48,792 bases of DNA from an uncultured Bacteroides sp. (GTDB taxonomy: Bacteria > Bacteroidota > Bacteroidia > Bacteroidales > Bacteroidaceae): positions 1 to 48,792 of the forward strand of contig CAMTOS010000011.1 in NCBI GenBank assembly GCA_947074195.1, read 5' to 3'. Shown one piece after another: positions 1 through 8,596 of the stretch. The position numbers and the translations under genes are program-made. The notes under the pieces are model-generated. The model was not told the origin of the DNA. It saw nothing but the letters and a program-made list of their open reading frames with translations, and did not search any database. Every line of letters starts with the position of its first letter. Within the stretch, counting starts at the first letter, position 1.

Positions 1-50
1 TGGCAAACCACATATTCCCTGTTTCATCTTCAACAATACGACGAATATAA

Positions 51-497
51 GTGGGCTATTCTGTAGGTAATAAGATCATCAACTCAATGTATCAATCACT
101 TTACAGTACAGATATGTTCGAAACCAATATCAGCAAAGATATGGCATTGAATCACTGGTCTCCTGAAAATCCTGATTCAAATCTTCCACGTCTGGCTCTG
201 ACAGACTCAAACCAGAATGGTACAGCATTCAGCGATCGTATGGTTGAGAACGGTTCTTATTTCCGCATCAAACAACTTCAGCTGGGTTATACTTTCCCTA
301 AACTTATGACAGCTAAAGCAGGTATTCAGAATCTCAGAATCTATGCTTCTGTAGATAATCTTAAAACCTTTACAAAATATAGCGGACTTGATCCGGAAGT
401 ATTCGGTCTTTACGGTAACCCACTTTACTATGGTATCGATATGGTGAACTACCCACAGCCACGTACATTCTCGTTCGGTCTTAATATTTCATTCTAA
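51..497 (+). CDS. SusC/RagA-type TonB-linked outer membrane protein, C-terminal part
   Basis: This is the last 148 residues of a SusC-like TonB-dependent glycan importer; family members are about 1000 residues, so most of the gene lies outside the window. The segment shows the typical C-terminal barrel: a strand with YSVGNKI, the conserved LPRL stretch, GSYFRIKQLQLGYTFP, then YASVDNLKTFTKYSGLDPE and a last strand ending in aromatic Phe (FGLNISF). A susD gene follows 12 nt downstream, the normal susCD order. Oddity: the frame is closed by TAA at 48-50, directly before GYSVGN, and the upstream bases do not continue it in this frame. The GTG at 51 is therefore not a real start; a frameshift (true or a sequence error at the window edge) is likely. 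Family call is sure, integrity is not. Confidence 0.85.
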   Translation: MGYSVGNKIINSMYQSLYSTDMFETNISKDMALNHWSPENPDSNLPRLALTDSNQNGTAFSDRMVENGSYFRIKQLQLGYTFPKLMTAKAGIQNLRIYASVDNLKTFTKYSGLDPEVFGLYGNPLYYGIDMVNYPQPRTFSFGLNISF

Positions 498-509
498 TAT
501 ATACAACAC

Positions 510-2189
510 ATGAAAAAACTAAAATATTATTTCGCATCAGCGGCATTAGCGCTGTCGGTGTCTTCATGTAATTTCCTTGATTTGACCCCACAAGGGGCTG
601 AAAACAGCGAAAACTATTTCAATGCCCTTGACAATGCCATCTACGCAGTTAATGGTATTTACGATATGCTTCAGTTAGACGAAGGTAACGGCCCCGACGG
701 ACAATGGGTAGGCGGTCACTTCGATTTCTTCCTGGGCGATATGACTTCTGATGACTCAGAAAAAGGTAGTGATGATACCGATAATATCGGTTTGCTGCGT
801 ATTGCCGGTGGTACCGCTGCTTCATCACTTGATCAGGCTGAATCTTTCTGGATTCACGGATTCTGGGGTGTATCAAGAGCCAACTATTGCATCGAAGGTC
901 TGGAGGGAGCAACTTTTGATTCTGCTATGCGCGATCGCCTGATGGGTGAAGCATTGTTCCTCAGAGCTTATTTTAACTGGTATCTGGTACGCATGTTCGG
1001 TCCAATTCCATTATTCACTGCATCTGTTCAGCCATCTGACTTTGGTACTGTGGGGAGATCTTCAAGAAATGAAGTATATGCACAGATTGCAGAAGACCTT
1101 TTGAAAGCAGCAGATTTGCTTCCGACAAGAAGCCAGTATTCTGCTAATGATATGGGTAGAGCTACTAAAGGTGCTGCTCAGGCATTACTCGCACGTATCT
1201 ATATGTATCAGATTGGTACTGACCCGGATAATACAACTGTAAACTGGACAAATGTATACAATCTGACAGACGCTGTTATCAAATCGAGTGAGTACAGATT
1301 GTTAAGCAATTATGCCATGATCTGGGAAACAGAAAATGATAACTCCGCAGAAGGTGTATTTGAAATTCAGTTTGGCAATGGTTCTGAAGAATATGCACCG
1401 GGATCAATCGGTACAAACTTCTATCAGTATCAGGGTCACCGTGATTCTGGGTTAGGCTGGAACTTCAATAGCCCTACTCATGACCTTGTAAATTCATTCG
1501 AAGAAGGTGACCCACGTTTGTCTTCTACAGTATATGGTGAAACTTTCAACGAAGGCATTCTGTATGGTGAAAGAATGAAATACGAAACACAAAAAGGTTC
1601 TCCATGGTTAAGCCGTAAAGCTGCACTTCCTGAAGTGCCATCGTTTGCACGTGCTGCCGACCGCAACATCCGCATCATCCGTTATTCTGATGTATTGCTG
1701 ATGCATGCTGAAGCTGCTTACTATACAAATAAAGAAGAAGAAGCACGCAATATGATTGAGATGGTTCGCGACAGAGCACGTAACAGTACTTATTGTATGG
1801 GATATGCTGAAGGTAAGAAAGATTACAGCGCTGCTCCTGCTGATGCAAGTGGCATTCTTCCAAGAGTAACTGCATCGGGTAATGATTTACTTCTGGCTAT
1901 CTGGCAGGAACGTCGCGTAGAGCTGGCTATGGAAGGTCATCGTTTCTATGATCTGGTTAGAACCGGTCGCTTCCTTGCAAATATGACAAAAGAAAAAGAA
2001 ACTGAGCGCCAGGGTAATGGCGTCTATGCAGGATTGTACAGCGATGCTGTTAACCAATACTTCTCGGGTATCAATGGTAATCTGTCTGCACGTTGCCTGA
2101 ACGGACCTAATGGCCATGCCGTATATGTATTGCCTATTCCACTGAAAGAGGTACAAGGTTATGGTTTGGAGCAAAACCCTGGTTATTAA
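510..2189 (+). CDS. SusD/RagB family surface lipoprotein
   Basis: SusD-like glycan-binding lipoprotein that caps the SusC pore on the cell surface and helps capture oligosaccharides. The 559-residue length is usual for the family. A lipoprotein signal ends in a lipobox with Cys20 (SVSSC), followed by NFLDLTPQ, the classic SusD mature N-terminus. Further family marks are the helical TPR-like segments (GEALFLRAYFNWYLVRMFGPIPL), RIYMYQ, the VLLMHAEAAYY helix and the C-terminal ELAMEGHRFYDLVRTG and LPIPLKEVQGYGLEQNPGY endings. It lies 12 nt after the susC end and is followed after 19 nt by a surface glycan-binding protein gene, so the three form one operon. The specific glycan cannot be read from this protein; the downstream GH26 suggests beta-mannan. 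Confidence 0.95.
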   Translation: MKKLKYYFASAALALSVSSCNFLDLTPQGAENSENYFNALDNAIYAVNGIYDMLQLDEGNGPDGQWVGGHFDFFLGDMTSDDSEKGSDDTDNIGLLRIAGGTAASSLDQAESFWIHGFWGVSRANYCIEGLEGATFDSAMRDRLMGEALFLRAYFNWYLVRMFGPIPLFTASVQPSDFGTVGRSSRNEVYAQIAEDLLKAADLLPTRSQYSANDMGRATKGAAQALLARIYMYQIGTDPDNTTVNWTNVYNLTDAVIKSSEYRLLSNYAMIWETENDNSAEGVFEIQFGNGSEEYAPGSIGTNFYQYQGHRDSGLGWNFNSPTHDLVNSFEEGDPRLSSTVYGETFNEGILYGERMKYETQKGSPWLSRKAALPEVPSFARAADRNIRIIRYSDVLLMHAEAAYYTNKEEEARNMIEMVRDRARNSTYCMGYAEGKKDYSAAPADASGILPRVTASGNDLLLAIWQERRVELAMEGHRFYDLVRTGRFLANMTKEKETERQGNGVYAGLYSDAVNQYFSGINGNLSARCLNGPNGHAVYVLPIPLKEVQGYGLEQNPGY

Positions 2190-2208
2190 TATTCTAAAGA
2201 CTATTATT

Positions 2209-3897
2209 ATGAAAAAGAAATTATTATATACTCTCCTTTTCGCAACTACCGGTTTTATACTGGGTAGTTGCCACGATGATGATTTTTCGGAAAACTATGA
2301 TATCAATTTTCCCGTAGCAACAATCACATCGGTATCTAAAACGAATCCTTATGTAGACGAGGAAATTACTCTTAGCGGGGAGAATTTAAATACAGCGACT
2401 TCAGTGAGCATCGGTTCTTACAGATTTAATCTGGTATCGACTTCAGAAGATGGTTTAAGTGCTGTAGTTGCTGTACCAAGAACGGTTGAAGCTGGTGCGT
2501 TGACAATATTGAACAAATACAAACGTACTTTTGAATCTGATGTAAGAATCACACCTCAGTTTTATCCGGCAATCGTTACAGAATGGCCTTCGGTTATCCA
2601 GATGGGAAGAACCTTTACTTTGAAAGGTGAAAACATGGATTTAATTGAAACCGTGAAAGTGAATGGTTCAGTTGCCGCTCCTGCAGGTGCTGCATCTTAT
2701 GAATCGGCTTCATTCGCATCGAAAGATTTAGATGTAGCAGTGGGTGATTTTGTAACCATCGAAGTTACACCTAAAGCTGGTTTAAAACAGGAAATGGATG
2801 GCATCGAAATTATCAGAGCAACAGATAAGTTTGTTCCAAAAAGCACATTGCTGATTCTTGATATCAACAAAGGTTATACAGTTGAAAATGGTAGCGATGC
2901 TGCAGTTTGCACAATGAGCGAAGAAAAAGGTATGTTTGGTAATGCATTCCGCGTAACTGCTCCTGTGGGTAATGGCTGGAACGGTATTTACTGCAAAATC
3001 TACAGCGATAATAATGGTCAGGGCTTCGATTTATCGGCTTACAATAACCCATGTATTACTATGCTTATCAATACGAATGGCAAACAGGGTTATATGCAAC
3101 CATTAACTTATGATGCTGCAAACGGTGAACAAGACCGTCACCTTGAAAGCAAGCATGGTTATGGTGACGACTATATGAGTACAACCGATGGCTGGGAATG
3201 GCGTTCATACTCGCTGGCCGATCTTGGATTCCCTGTAACTACAGGCTTCATCGAAAAGATTGGTGTTCAGTTCCGTGGTGGTAATATCGGTAATAGCAAT
3301 GACATGGAATTTGACATCTCTGTAAACTGGGTAATCCTTACTGATGGTCCGTTGAACCCAACTGTAGCATGGGATACTGAAACCGATGTTGACAGCTATG
3401 AAGCTGGTGCATTCTCATTCATGGCAAGTGGTTCTGATGCATCACATACTGGTGTTTCTCAAGGCGACCGCTATGCAAACTATAAAGGCTCTAACCTTGG
3501 TTGGGACAAGAGTGTAATTGGTGTTGTTAAATGTAGTCCACTCGATCCAGTGGTATATTCAAATGGTATCTGGATTAACTTCCTTGTAAATACCGGTGCA
3601 TTTGGCGGATATATCCAACCATGTATGGGGGCAGGCTGGATGAACCTGACATCTCCACAGGGATATGGTGATGACTATCAGGTGAATCCAACCAACAACG
3701 AATGGCAATGGCGTTCGGTACGTGTAACTCCGGGCGAAGGCGACTTGAGTGGCTGGGATGCAACTCAGGAATTCGACTTCAAGATCCAGGTTCTTGGTGG
3801 TAATTATACCGGTGGTACACTCGATATCAGCTGTGATTACTTTGTATTCACAACTGCGCCTATCGATCCAACTCTAAACACAAACGATTTTAAATGA
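2209..3897 (+). CDS. surface glycan-binding lipoprotein with IPT/TIG domains and duplicated C-terminal module
   Basis: Likely an outer-membrane surface glycan-binding protein of the PUL, in the gene position after susD. I chose ATG 2209 rather than the in-frame ATG 2161, because 2209 starts a lipoprotein signal with Cys21 (FILGSC) and 2161 lies inside susD. Residues about 35-200 contain two IPT/TIG-like immunoglobulin folds (YVDEEITLSGENL; GRTFTLKGENMD). Two related modules follow, about 215-375 and 395-547. Each carries G-Y-x-Q-P, then GYGDDY (317-322 and 485-490), then W-x-WRS (329-333 and 499-503), and each ends in a strand like DISxxWVILT or DISCDYFVFT. The duplication suggests two tandem carbohydrate-binding modules. 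I infer glycan binding from context and architecture; no catalytic motif is seen. Confidence 0.8.
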   Translation: MKKKLLYTLLFATTGFILGSCHDDDFSENYDINFPVATITSVSKTNPYVDEEITLSGENLNTATSVSIGSYRFNLVSTSEDGLSAVVAVPRTVEAGALTILNKYKRTFESDVRITPQFYPAIVTEWPSVIQMGRTFTLKGENMDLIETVKVNGSVAAPAGAASYESASFASKDLDVAVGDFVTIEVTPKAGLKQEMDGIEIIRATDKFVPKSTLLILDINKGYTVENGSDAAVCTMSEEKGMFGNAFRVTAPVGNGWNGIYCKIYSDNNGQGFDLSAYNNPCITMLINTNGKQGYMQPLTYDAANGEQDRHLESKHGYGDDYMSTTDGWEWRSYSLADLGFPVTTGFIEKIGVQFRGGNIGNSNDMEFDISVNWVILTDGPLNPTVAWDTETDVDSYEAGAFSFMASGSDASHTGVSQGDRYANYKGSNLGWDKSVIGVVKCSPLDPVVYSNGIWINFLVNTGAFGGYIQPCMGAGWMNLTSPQGYGDDYQVNPTNNEWQWRSVRVTPGEGDLSGWDATQEFDFKIQVLGGNYTGGTLDISCDYFVFTTAPIDPTLNTNDFK

Positions 3898-3919
3898 TAG
3901 ATTAACAAATGAGCTGCAT

Positions 3920-3966
3920 GAAAGAGGGGAAACTACCTAAGCACGACATTCCCCTCTTTCTCTTTT
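3920..3966 (+). terminator. intrinsic terminator after the glycan-binding protein gene
   Basis: A perfect 12-bp stem, GAAAGAGGGGAA (3920-3931) with TTCCCCTCTTTC (3949-3960), and a 17-nt loop is followed by TCTTTTATTA. It separates the susCD/glycan-binding genes from the GH26 gene, so the enzyme gene is probably transcribed partly or wholly on its own. Confidence 0.8.
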
Positions 3967-4048
3967 ATTATAAATAACCATTAATCAATTTATTAAATAG
4001 TAATTTAAGTATTCAGATATCTTAGTCAGATAATAATTTAAGGTAAAT

Positions 4049-5167
4049 ATGAAAAAAATTCTATACATGATTGTTTTCCTCGTTTCTGTGATAATGCTGA
4101 TGACGCATTGCAAAAACGAAACAGTCACTATCACTACTCAGACTGCTGAAACTCAGTTATTACTTTCAAACCTCAAACAATTAAGCAACAAAGGCTATAT
4201 GTTCGGGCAGCACGATGCAACACTCTATGGCATCGGTTGGAAAGGTGAAGAAGAAAGATCGGATATTAAAAGCGTATGCGGTGATTATCCGGCAGTTATC
4301 AGCTTTGATCTGGGCAGAATAGAAAAAGGTGCTTTGCAAAATCTTGACGGGGTTTTGTTTAAAGATATCCGAAAAGAAATTATTCGTCATTACGAAAGAG
4401 GAGGTCTGGTATCCATCAGCTGGCATGTGGACAATCCTTTAACAGGAGGTGATTCATGGGATGTATCGAATAAAAATGTGGTCGAATCGGTTTTACCGGG
4501 CGGCGCAAACCATGAAAAGTTTCAGGGTTGGCTTCAACAAGTGGCCAATTTTATGAATTCACTTCAGACAATCAATAATGTAAAAGTACCGGTTATTTTC
4601 CGCCCATGGCATGAACATACCGGAAGCTGGTTCTGGTGGGGACAGGATTTATGCACCACTAAACAATATAAATCGCTTTGGGAAATGACCGAAGAAAGCA
4701 TGCGTAAAGCAGGTGTTAACAATGTACTTTATGCTTATTCTCCAGGAGGTGATGCAGCCGATTATATGGAACGTTATCCGGGTGATAATTATATAGATAT
4801 TCTTGGGTTTGATACCTATCAGTTCAATAATGATGAAGGTGCCGGAGCATTTAAAGAATTGTTTCAGAAAAACCTGGAATTCCTTGATAAATACTGCCAA
4901 AAGAACAATAAGCTATATGCCATTACCGAGGCAGGTTATGAGAAAGTTCCTAATCCAAACTGGTGGACAGAAGTTTTACAGGAGTCGATAGGCGATTATA
5001 AACCAGTTTATGTTCTGGTATGGAGAAATGCATACGAACAAGAAGACAATCATTACTTTGCACCATTTCCGGGACAAATTTCAGAAGATAATTTTATTAC
5101 CTTCTACAAACATCCAAGAACATTATTCCTGAATGATATAGATAATTTATATCAATCATCTCTATAG
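4049..5167 (+). CDS. glycoside hydrolase family 26 beta-mannanase, lipoprotein
   Basis: A GH26 enzyme, expected to cut beta-1,4-mannosidic bonds in mannan, glucomannan or galactomannan with retention of configuration. The catalytic acid/base is Glu189 in RPWHEHTGSWFWWG and the nucleophile is Glu294 in AITEAGY; the spacing of 105 residues fits the family. Other GH26 features are FGQHDATLYG near residue 52, PAVISFDLGR (81-90), SISWHVDNP (122-130) and the Trp-rich subsite after the acid/base. The signal peptide ends at Cys21 (MTHC), so the enzyme is lipid-anchored, either on the surface or in the periplasm. It is a single-domain protein of 372 residues with no carbohydrate-binding module. A terminator precedes it and another follows. 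GH26 also holds some beta-1,3/1,4-glucanases and xylanases, so mannan is likely but not certain. Confidence 0.9.
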   Translation: MKKILYMIVFLVSVIMLMTHCKNETVTITTQTAETQLLLSNLKQLSNKGYMFGQHDATLYGIGWKGEEERSDIKSVCGDYPAVISFDLGRIEKGALQNLDGVLFKDIRKEIIRHYERGGLVSISWHVDNPLTGGDSWDVSNKNVVESVLPGGANHEKFQGWLQQVANFMNSLQTINNVKVPVIFRPWHEHTGSWFWWGQDLCTTKQYKSLWEMTEESMRKAGVNNVLYAYSPGGDAADYMERYPGDNYIDILGFDTYQFNNDEGAGAFKELFQKNLEFLDKYCQKNNKLYAITEAGYEKVPNPNWWTEVLQESIGDYKPVYVLVWRNAYEQEDNHYFAPFPGQISEDNFITFYKHPRTLFLNDIDNLYQSSL

Positions 5168-5211
5168 TGTAAATAAACCCATCTAAATCTCATGACACGA
5201 TAAAAGGGGTT

Positions 5212-5276
5212 CCACAAAGCTTGCAGCCATATATTTTTGCATCTGCAGGAAAAAAGGCAGCAGCTTTGTGGTTTTT
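5212..5276 (+). terminator. intrinsic terminator of the GH26 gene
   Basis: CCACAAAGCTTGC (5212-5224) pairs with GCAGCTTTGTGG (5260-5271) with one bulged T, and is followed by TTTTT. The loop is long (35 nt). It closes the PUL. Confidence 0.65.
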
Positions 5277-5455
5277 ACAAATCCGTCTGATCAAAATATA
5301 ACATACATAACTTTATTTCTTCTATAATAGATTATTTGGTTTAAAATATACACGACAAAACAAACTAGTAGATTTGGTTTTTCATCCCTTACCCGTGAGC
5401 GATTTCATAAGTAAGGGATATTTTTTTATTTACTATACACCCTTTTAACAACTGG
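5277..5455 (+). other. AT-rich intergenic stretch with a second terminator-like hairpin
   Basis: No ORF is visible here. ATCCCTTAC (5384-5392) pairs with GTAAGGGAT (5411-5419), followed by ATTTTTTT, a good intrinsic terminator. The GH26 gene already has its own terminator 110 nt upstream, so this second one either acts as a backup or ends an unannotated short transcript. No clean TAnnTTTG promoter is visible between them (a weak ATTATTTG lies at about 5331-5338), so a small RNA is only a guess. Confidence 0.4.
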
Positions 5456-5543
5456 TGCAGAAGGCTATGCACTGTAGTGCATACAGGGATGCAAGAGAGT
5501 GCATAGCGTTATGCACTAAACCGGCAACAGCTCGGCAATACGC
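5456..5543. repeat. 22-nt tandem array, TGCA family (4 units)
   Basis: Four consecutive 22-nt units start at 5456, 5478, 5500 and 5522. The first three begin with TGCA and have a second TGCA (ATGCA) at unit position 13, for example TGCAGAAGGCT followed by ATGCACTGTAG. The fourth unit is strongly degenerate. The same unit is found in five copies at 27273. It lies between the PUL terminators and the histidine kinase gene; the rest of this gap (5544-5712) is AT-rich upstream sequence of the kinase with no feature I can support. Confidence 0.8.
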
Positions 5544-5712
5544 ATCTAAAGAACATTCCATAACATAGATAATCAGACCCATAAGCAAGGCAAGCATGCC
5601 GATGATTAATTTTATTCATTATGCCGCTCATTTTTTAATACAACACAACGCGTGTTTTAATATTTTTTTGCTTTATTTGCTTAATTAAATCAATTTACAT
5701 CATCACAGCAGC

Positions 5713-7761
5713 ATGCGTTTCGTTAAAATCTTATTTTCCCTGGCATTATTGTGCACTATTGTAAGCAGTTGTAAAAACCACAATAATGATAAAACAGAAC
5801 AAGCCATAAAGGCTCTTGACCATTTTATGGCCGATAATAATGAACTAAAGATGAATCAGCCGGATTCAATTATTCATTTATTAAATCAGAAGCAAAGTGA
5901 ATTCAATGATAGTATTCTCTGGTATTTTTATGAAACGTACAAAGCAAATGTCTACTTTTACAGCAATCAGGATAATGCCGCAATAGATTGCTGCAATCGT
6001 GTTTCCGGATATCTTAACAGAACACCTCCCTCCTACTGGTCCTATATTCTGAAAAGTGTAAACAGCAACCATCGCGGTGTAATGATGCAGATTCTTAATC
6101 AGAAAGATTCGGCCATCACTTGTTTTATGGATGCACTTAATGCGCTCGAACATACAGAAAAAGGAAGCAAGAATATTGATATTTGTATCAATATTGCCGA
6201 TACATACCGTCATTTCGGTAAATTACCGGAATCATCGAACTGGTATAGAAAAGCACTGTATCTTACTGATTCATTAAATGAAAACGGAGCAAAACATAGT
6301 ATCTACATGGGACTCGGACAGATTTACACGGATCTGGAGAACTACGAACTGGCTCAGGATTATTTTGTAATGGCCGATACTCTTTTCCCTCCGCAATCGC
6401 AATATGAGCAATACTTCTTTTACAATACGCGCGGAAACTGCTATTTCTTTGAGAAGAAATATGCCGAAGCGCTGGAATGCTTTAAAAATGCTTACCAGAT
6501 TACTCAGTCATTTAAGTATCCGTTTATGAATGCACTTGTTGAAGCCAATCTGGGTGAAACTAATATGCTACTCGAAGAAATGGATTCGGCTACCTATTAT
6601 CTTAACCGTTCATACGATTATTTCAGCAATCAGGAAAATACCGGTGGTGATGTTCTTTTTTATATGCACGGATTGCTGGCAGCTAAAGCACTGGCAGAAG
6701 ACGATCTGAAAGAAGCCAACTATTATCTGAGCAAACCCTATGATCCTTCACAGATAGGACCCACTTATCAATACATTTACCATAAAAGGCTGCTTGACTA
6801 CTATCGTAAGAAAGGCGATTATAATGTCGCTTTTATCTATCAGGATATGGTCGATCTTTATGATGATTCATTACGCAATGCCAATCAGCGAAACCGTATT
6901 GCCGAAGTGGAATTCAGACATAGACAGGACACAACCGTCTTGCAAAGAAATCTGATGATTATTCGCAAAGAGGCTCAAATCTCACGCCTGCGCATTATTA
7001 TAATAGGAGGTGCATTCCTGGTGCTTGCCATTATCATAGCCATCATAGCATTTGTGCGATATAACAAACAAAAGCAGGAACGAATGAGACAGCAACAGGT
7101 GGAGCTGATTACAAAACTTCGTATGGAAAATGTGCGCAACAGATTCTCGCCTCATTTCATATTTAATGTACTCAATCTTGTTATCTCTTCATTAAAAGAA
7201 AAAGAAGAGGTGATGGATCCGATTAAACTGTTGATTCAGATTCTTCGAAGCAATTTGCTGGTGTGCGATAAGATGTCGATTCCGATGGATGAAGAGCTCG
7301 AGATGGTCGGTAATTTCATTGCACTGCGTCAGTGTATGTCGAAAGATGCACCACAAATTAAATGGAATATAGATCCGAAAGTAGATATGCAATTGCAAAT
7401 TCCGGTGATGTGTATTCAGATTCCCGTAGAGAATGCCATAAAGCATGCTTTCCCGGAAGACGGTAACATTGAGCATCCGGAAATTGAAATAGCCGTGTCG
7501 AAAGCTGATGCAGTCTATTATAAAATTCAGATTGCAGATAATGGTGTTGGCTATGGAAAAGGCAGAATGCAACAGAATGCCGAAAGAAATGACAGCACCG
7601 GAACAGGGTTAAGAATATTATACCGCACCATAGAATTACTCAATAAGTACAATGAACATCCGATCCATTTTGAAATGGAAGATTCATCGGCTAAAAAAAG
7701 TATTCAGCATGGAACGTGCATTACTATTCTTATCCCTAAAACATACAATTATGACATCTGA
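5713..7761 (+). CDS. lipidated TPR sensor histidine kinase, LytS type
   Basis: A 682-residue membrane sensor kinase. The N-terminus is a lipoprotein signal with Cys20 (TIVSSC). Residues about 30-390 are alpha-helical TPR-like repeats (for example YAEALECFKNAYQI and YELAQDYFVMADTLF). A single transmembrane helix lies at about 428-448, followed by a short coiled coil. The kinase part is of the His_kinase/LytS class: RFSPHFIFNVLN with phospho-acceptor His481, Asn574 of the N box (PVENAIKHAF), DNGVGYG at about 609-615, and a GTGLR loop. It should phosphorylate the LytTR regulator encoded by the next gene, which overlaps it by 11 nt. The ligand of the TPR domain is unknown. It sits between a mannan PUL and a pectin esterase locus, but nothing shows that it controls either. 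Confidence 0.9.
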   Translation: MRFVKILFSLALLCTIVSSCKNHNNDKTEQAIKALDHFMADNNELKMNQPDSIIHLLNQKQSEFNDSILWYFYETYKANVYFYSNQDNAAIDCCNRVSGYLNRTPPSYWSYILKSVNSNHRGVMMQILNQKDSAITCFMDALNALEHTEKGSKNIDICINIADTYRHFGKLPESSNWYRKALYLTDSLNENGAKHSIYMGLGQIYTDLENYELAQDYFVMADTLFPPQSQYEQYFFYNTRGNCYFFEKKYAEALECFKNAYQITQSFKYPFMNALVEANLGETNMLLEEMDSATYYLNRSYDYFSNQENTGGDVLFYMHGLLAAKALAEDDLKEANYYLSKPYDPSQIGPTYQYIYHKRLLDYYRKKGDYNVAFIYQDMVDLYDDSLRNANQRNRIAEVEFRHRQDTTVLQRNLMIIRKEAQISRLRIIIIGGAFLVLAIIIAIIAFVRYNKQKQERMRQQQVELITKLRMENVRNRFSPHFIFNVLNLVISSLKEKEEVMDPIKLLIQILRSNLLVCDKMSIPMDEELEMVGNFIALRQCMSKDAPQIKWNIDPKVDMQLQIPVMCIQIPVENAIKHAFPEDGNIEHPEIEIAVSKADAVYYKIQIADNGVGYGKGRMQQNAERNDSTGTGLRILYRTIELLNKYNEHPIHFEMEDSSAKKSIQHGTCITILIPKTYNYDI

Positions 7762-8515
7762 TCTAATTAACATAATGATTGTGGATAATGAACAATCATG
7801 TATTGATGTTTTACAGAAAGATTTGCAGGCTAATCCACAATTTAATATTCTCGAAACGTTTAACTCGCCGGTAAAAGCGATAAGTAAAATAATAAAGGCA
7901 CAGCCCGATGTACTTTTTCTCGATGTGGAGATGCCAACTCTCAACGGGTTTGAGCTATTGAGTGAAATACGCTCGTCGATGCGGCCGGATCTTTGTGTTA
8001 TTTTTTACAGCGCTTTCGATAAATATATGCTGGAGGCACTACGGGCATCAAGCTTCGATTTCCTGCTGAAGCCTTATCAGGAAGAAGAGTTAAAGGTCAT
8101 TATTGAGCGAATTGAAGAGAATCACAAGAACAAGAAACCGGTGTTTGAAAGTGCAATGAACAGCATCGAAAATACCGATAAGAGAATAGCGATACAAACC
8201 ATCGATGGCCTGCGCCTGCAAAAGAGTGATGATATTGTCTGCTTTCAGTTTCTGTCCGACCTGCGCTGCTGGCAAATGATGCTGAGCGACAGAAGCCTGC
8301 ATAAACTACGCAACACCACGGTCGCCAAATCGCTGCTCGGTATAGGCAACAACTTTATGCAGACCTCTCAGGATTGTATCCTTAATATTGATTACCTTTT
8401 CTCCATAGAGAATAAAACACTGAACTGCAAACTATATCCACCCTATCAGGATGTTGAGATACAGCTTTCCCGAAGATATTACAGTAAAATAAAGGCTCAG
8501 CTCGATATTATTTGA
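7751..8515 (+). CDS. LytTR-family response regulator
   Basis: A 254-residue response regulator: a receiver domain (residues 1-120) and a LytTR DNA-binding domain (about 150-250). Asp12 lies in the acidic pocket (IMIVDNEQS), Asp58 in FLDVEMP is the phosphoacceptor, and LKPY holds the conserved Lys. The start ATG at 7751 is chosen because it begins directly with the receiver and overlaps the kinase stop by 11 nt; an upstream ATG at 7652 would add 33 residues that belong to the kinase in another frame. The overlap implies translational coupling with the kinase. The C-terminal half has LytTR-like strands (GLRLQKSDDIVCFQFLSDLRCWQMML, HKLRNTTVAKSLL). Targets are unknown. Confidence 0.9.
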   Translation: MTSDLINIMIVDNEQSCIDVLQKDLQANPQFNILETFNSPVKAISKIIKAQPDVLFLDVEMPTLNGFELLSEIRSSMRPDLCVIFYSAFDKYMLEALRASSFDFLLKPYQEEELKVIIERIEENHKNKKPVFESAMNSIENTDKRIAIQTIDGLRLQKSDDIVCFQFLSDLRCWQMMLSDRSLHKLRNTTVAKSLLGIGNNFMQTSQDCILNIDYLFSIENKTLNCKLYPPYQDVEIQLSRRYYSKIKAQLDII

Positions 8516-8528
8516 ACAGACAACATAC

Positions 8529-8577
8529 AAGAATGCCATCCTGCATTGATGATGATTTTTTGCAGGATGGCATTCTT
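8529..8577. terminator. bidirectional terminator between convergent genes
   Basis: A 17-bp perfect stem, AAGAATGCCATCCTGCA (8529-8545) with its complement at 8561-8577, and a 15-nt loop. It lies between the response regulator (plus) and the hybrid sensor gene (minus) and can serve both, although T-runs are short. Confidence 0.75.
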
Positions 8578-8596
8578 TATGCGTTATTAAAAGGGG

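Noticed and set aside
2161-2208. Upstream ATG for the surface glycan-binding protein
   Set aside because: It lies within susD and would place 16 residues before the lipoprotein signal, which must be N-terminal.
7652-7750. Longer start for the LytTR response regulator
   Set aside because: The added residues overlap the kinase C-terminus in another frame, and the receiver domain begins normally at ATG 7751.
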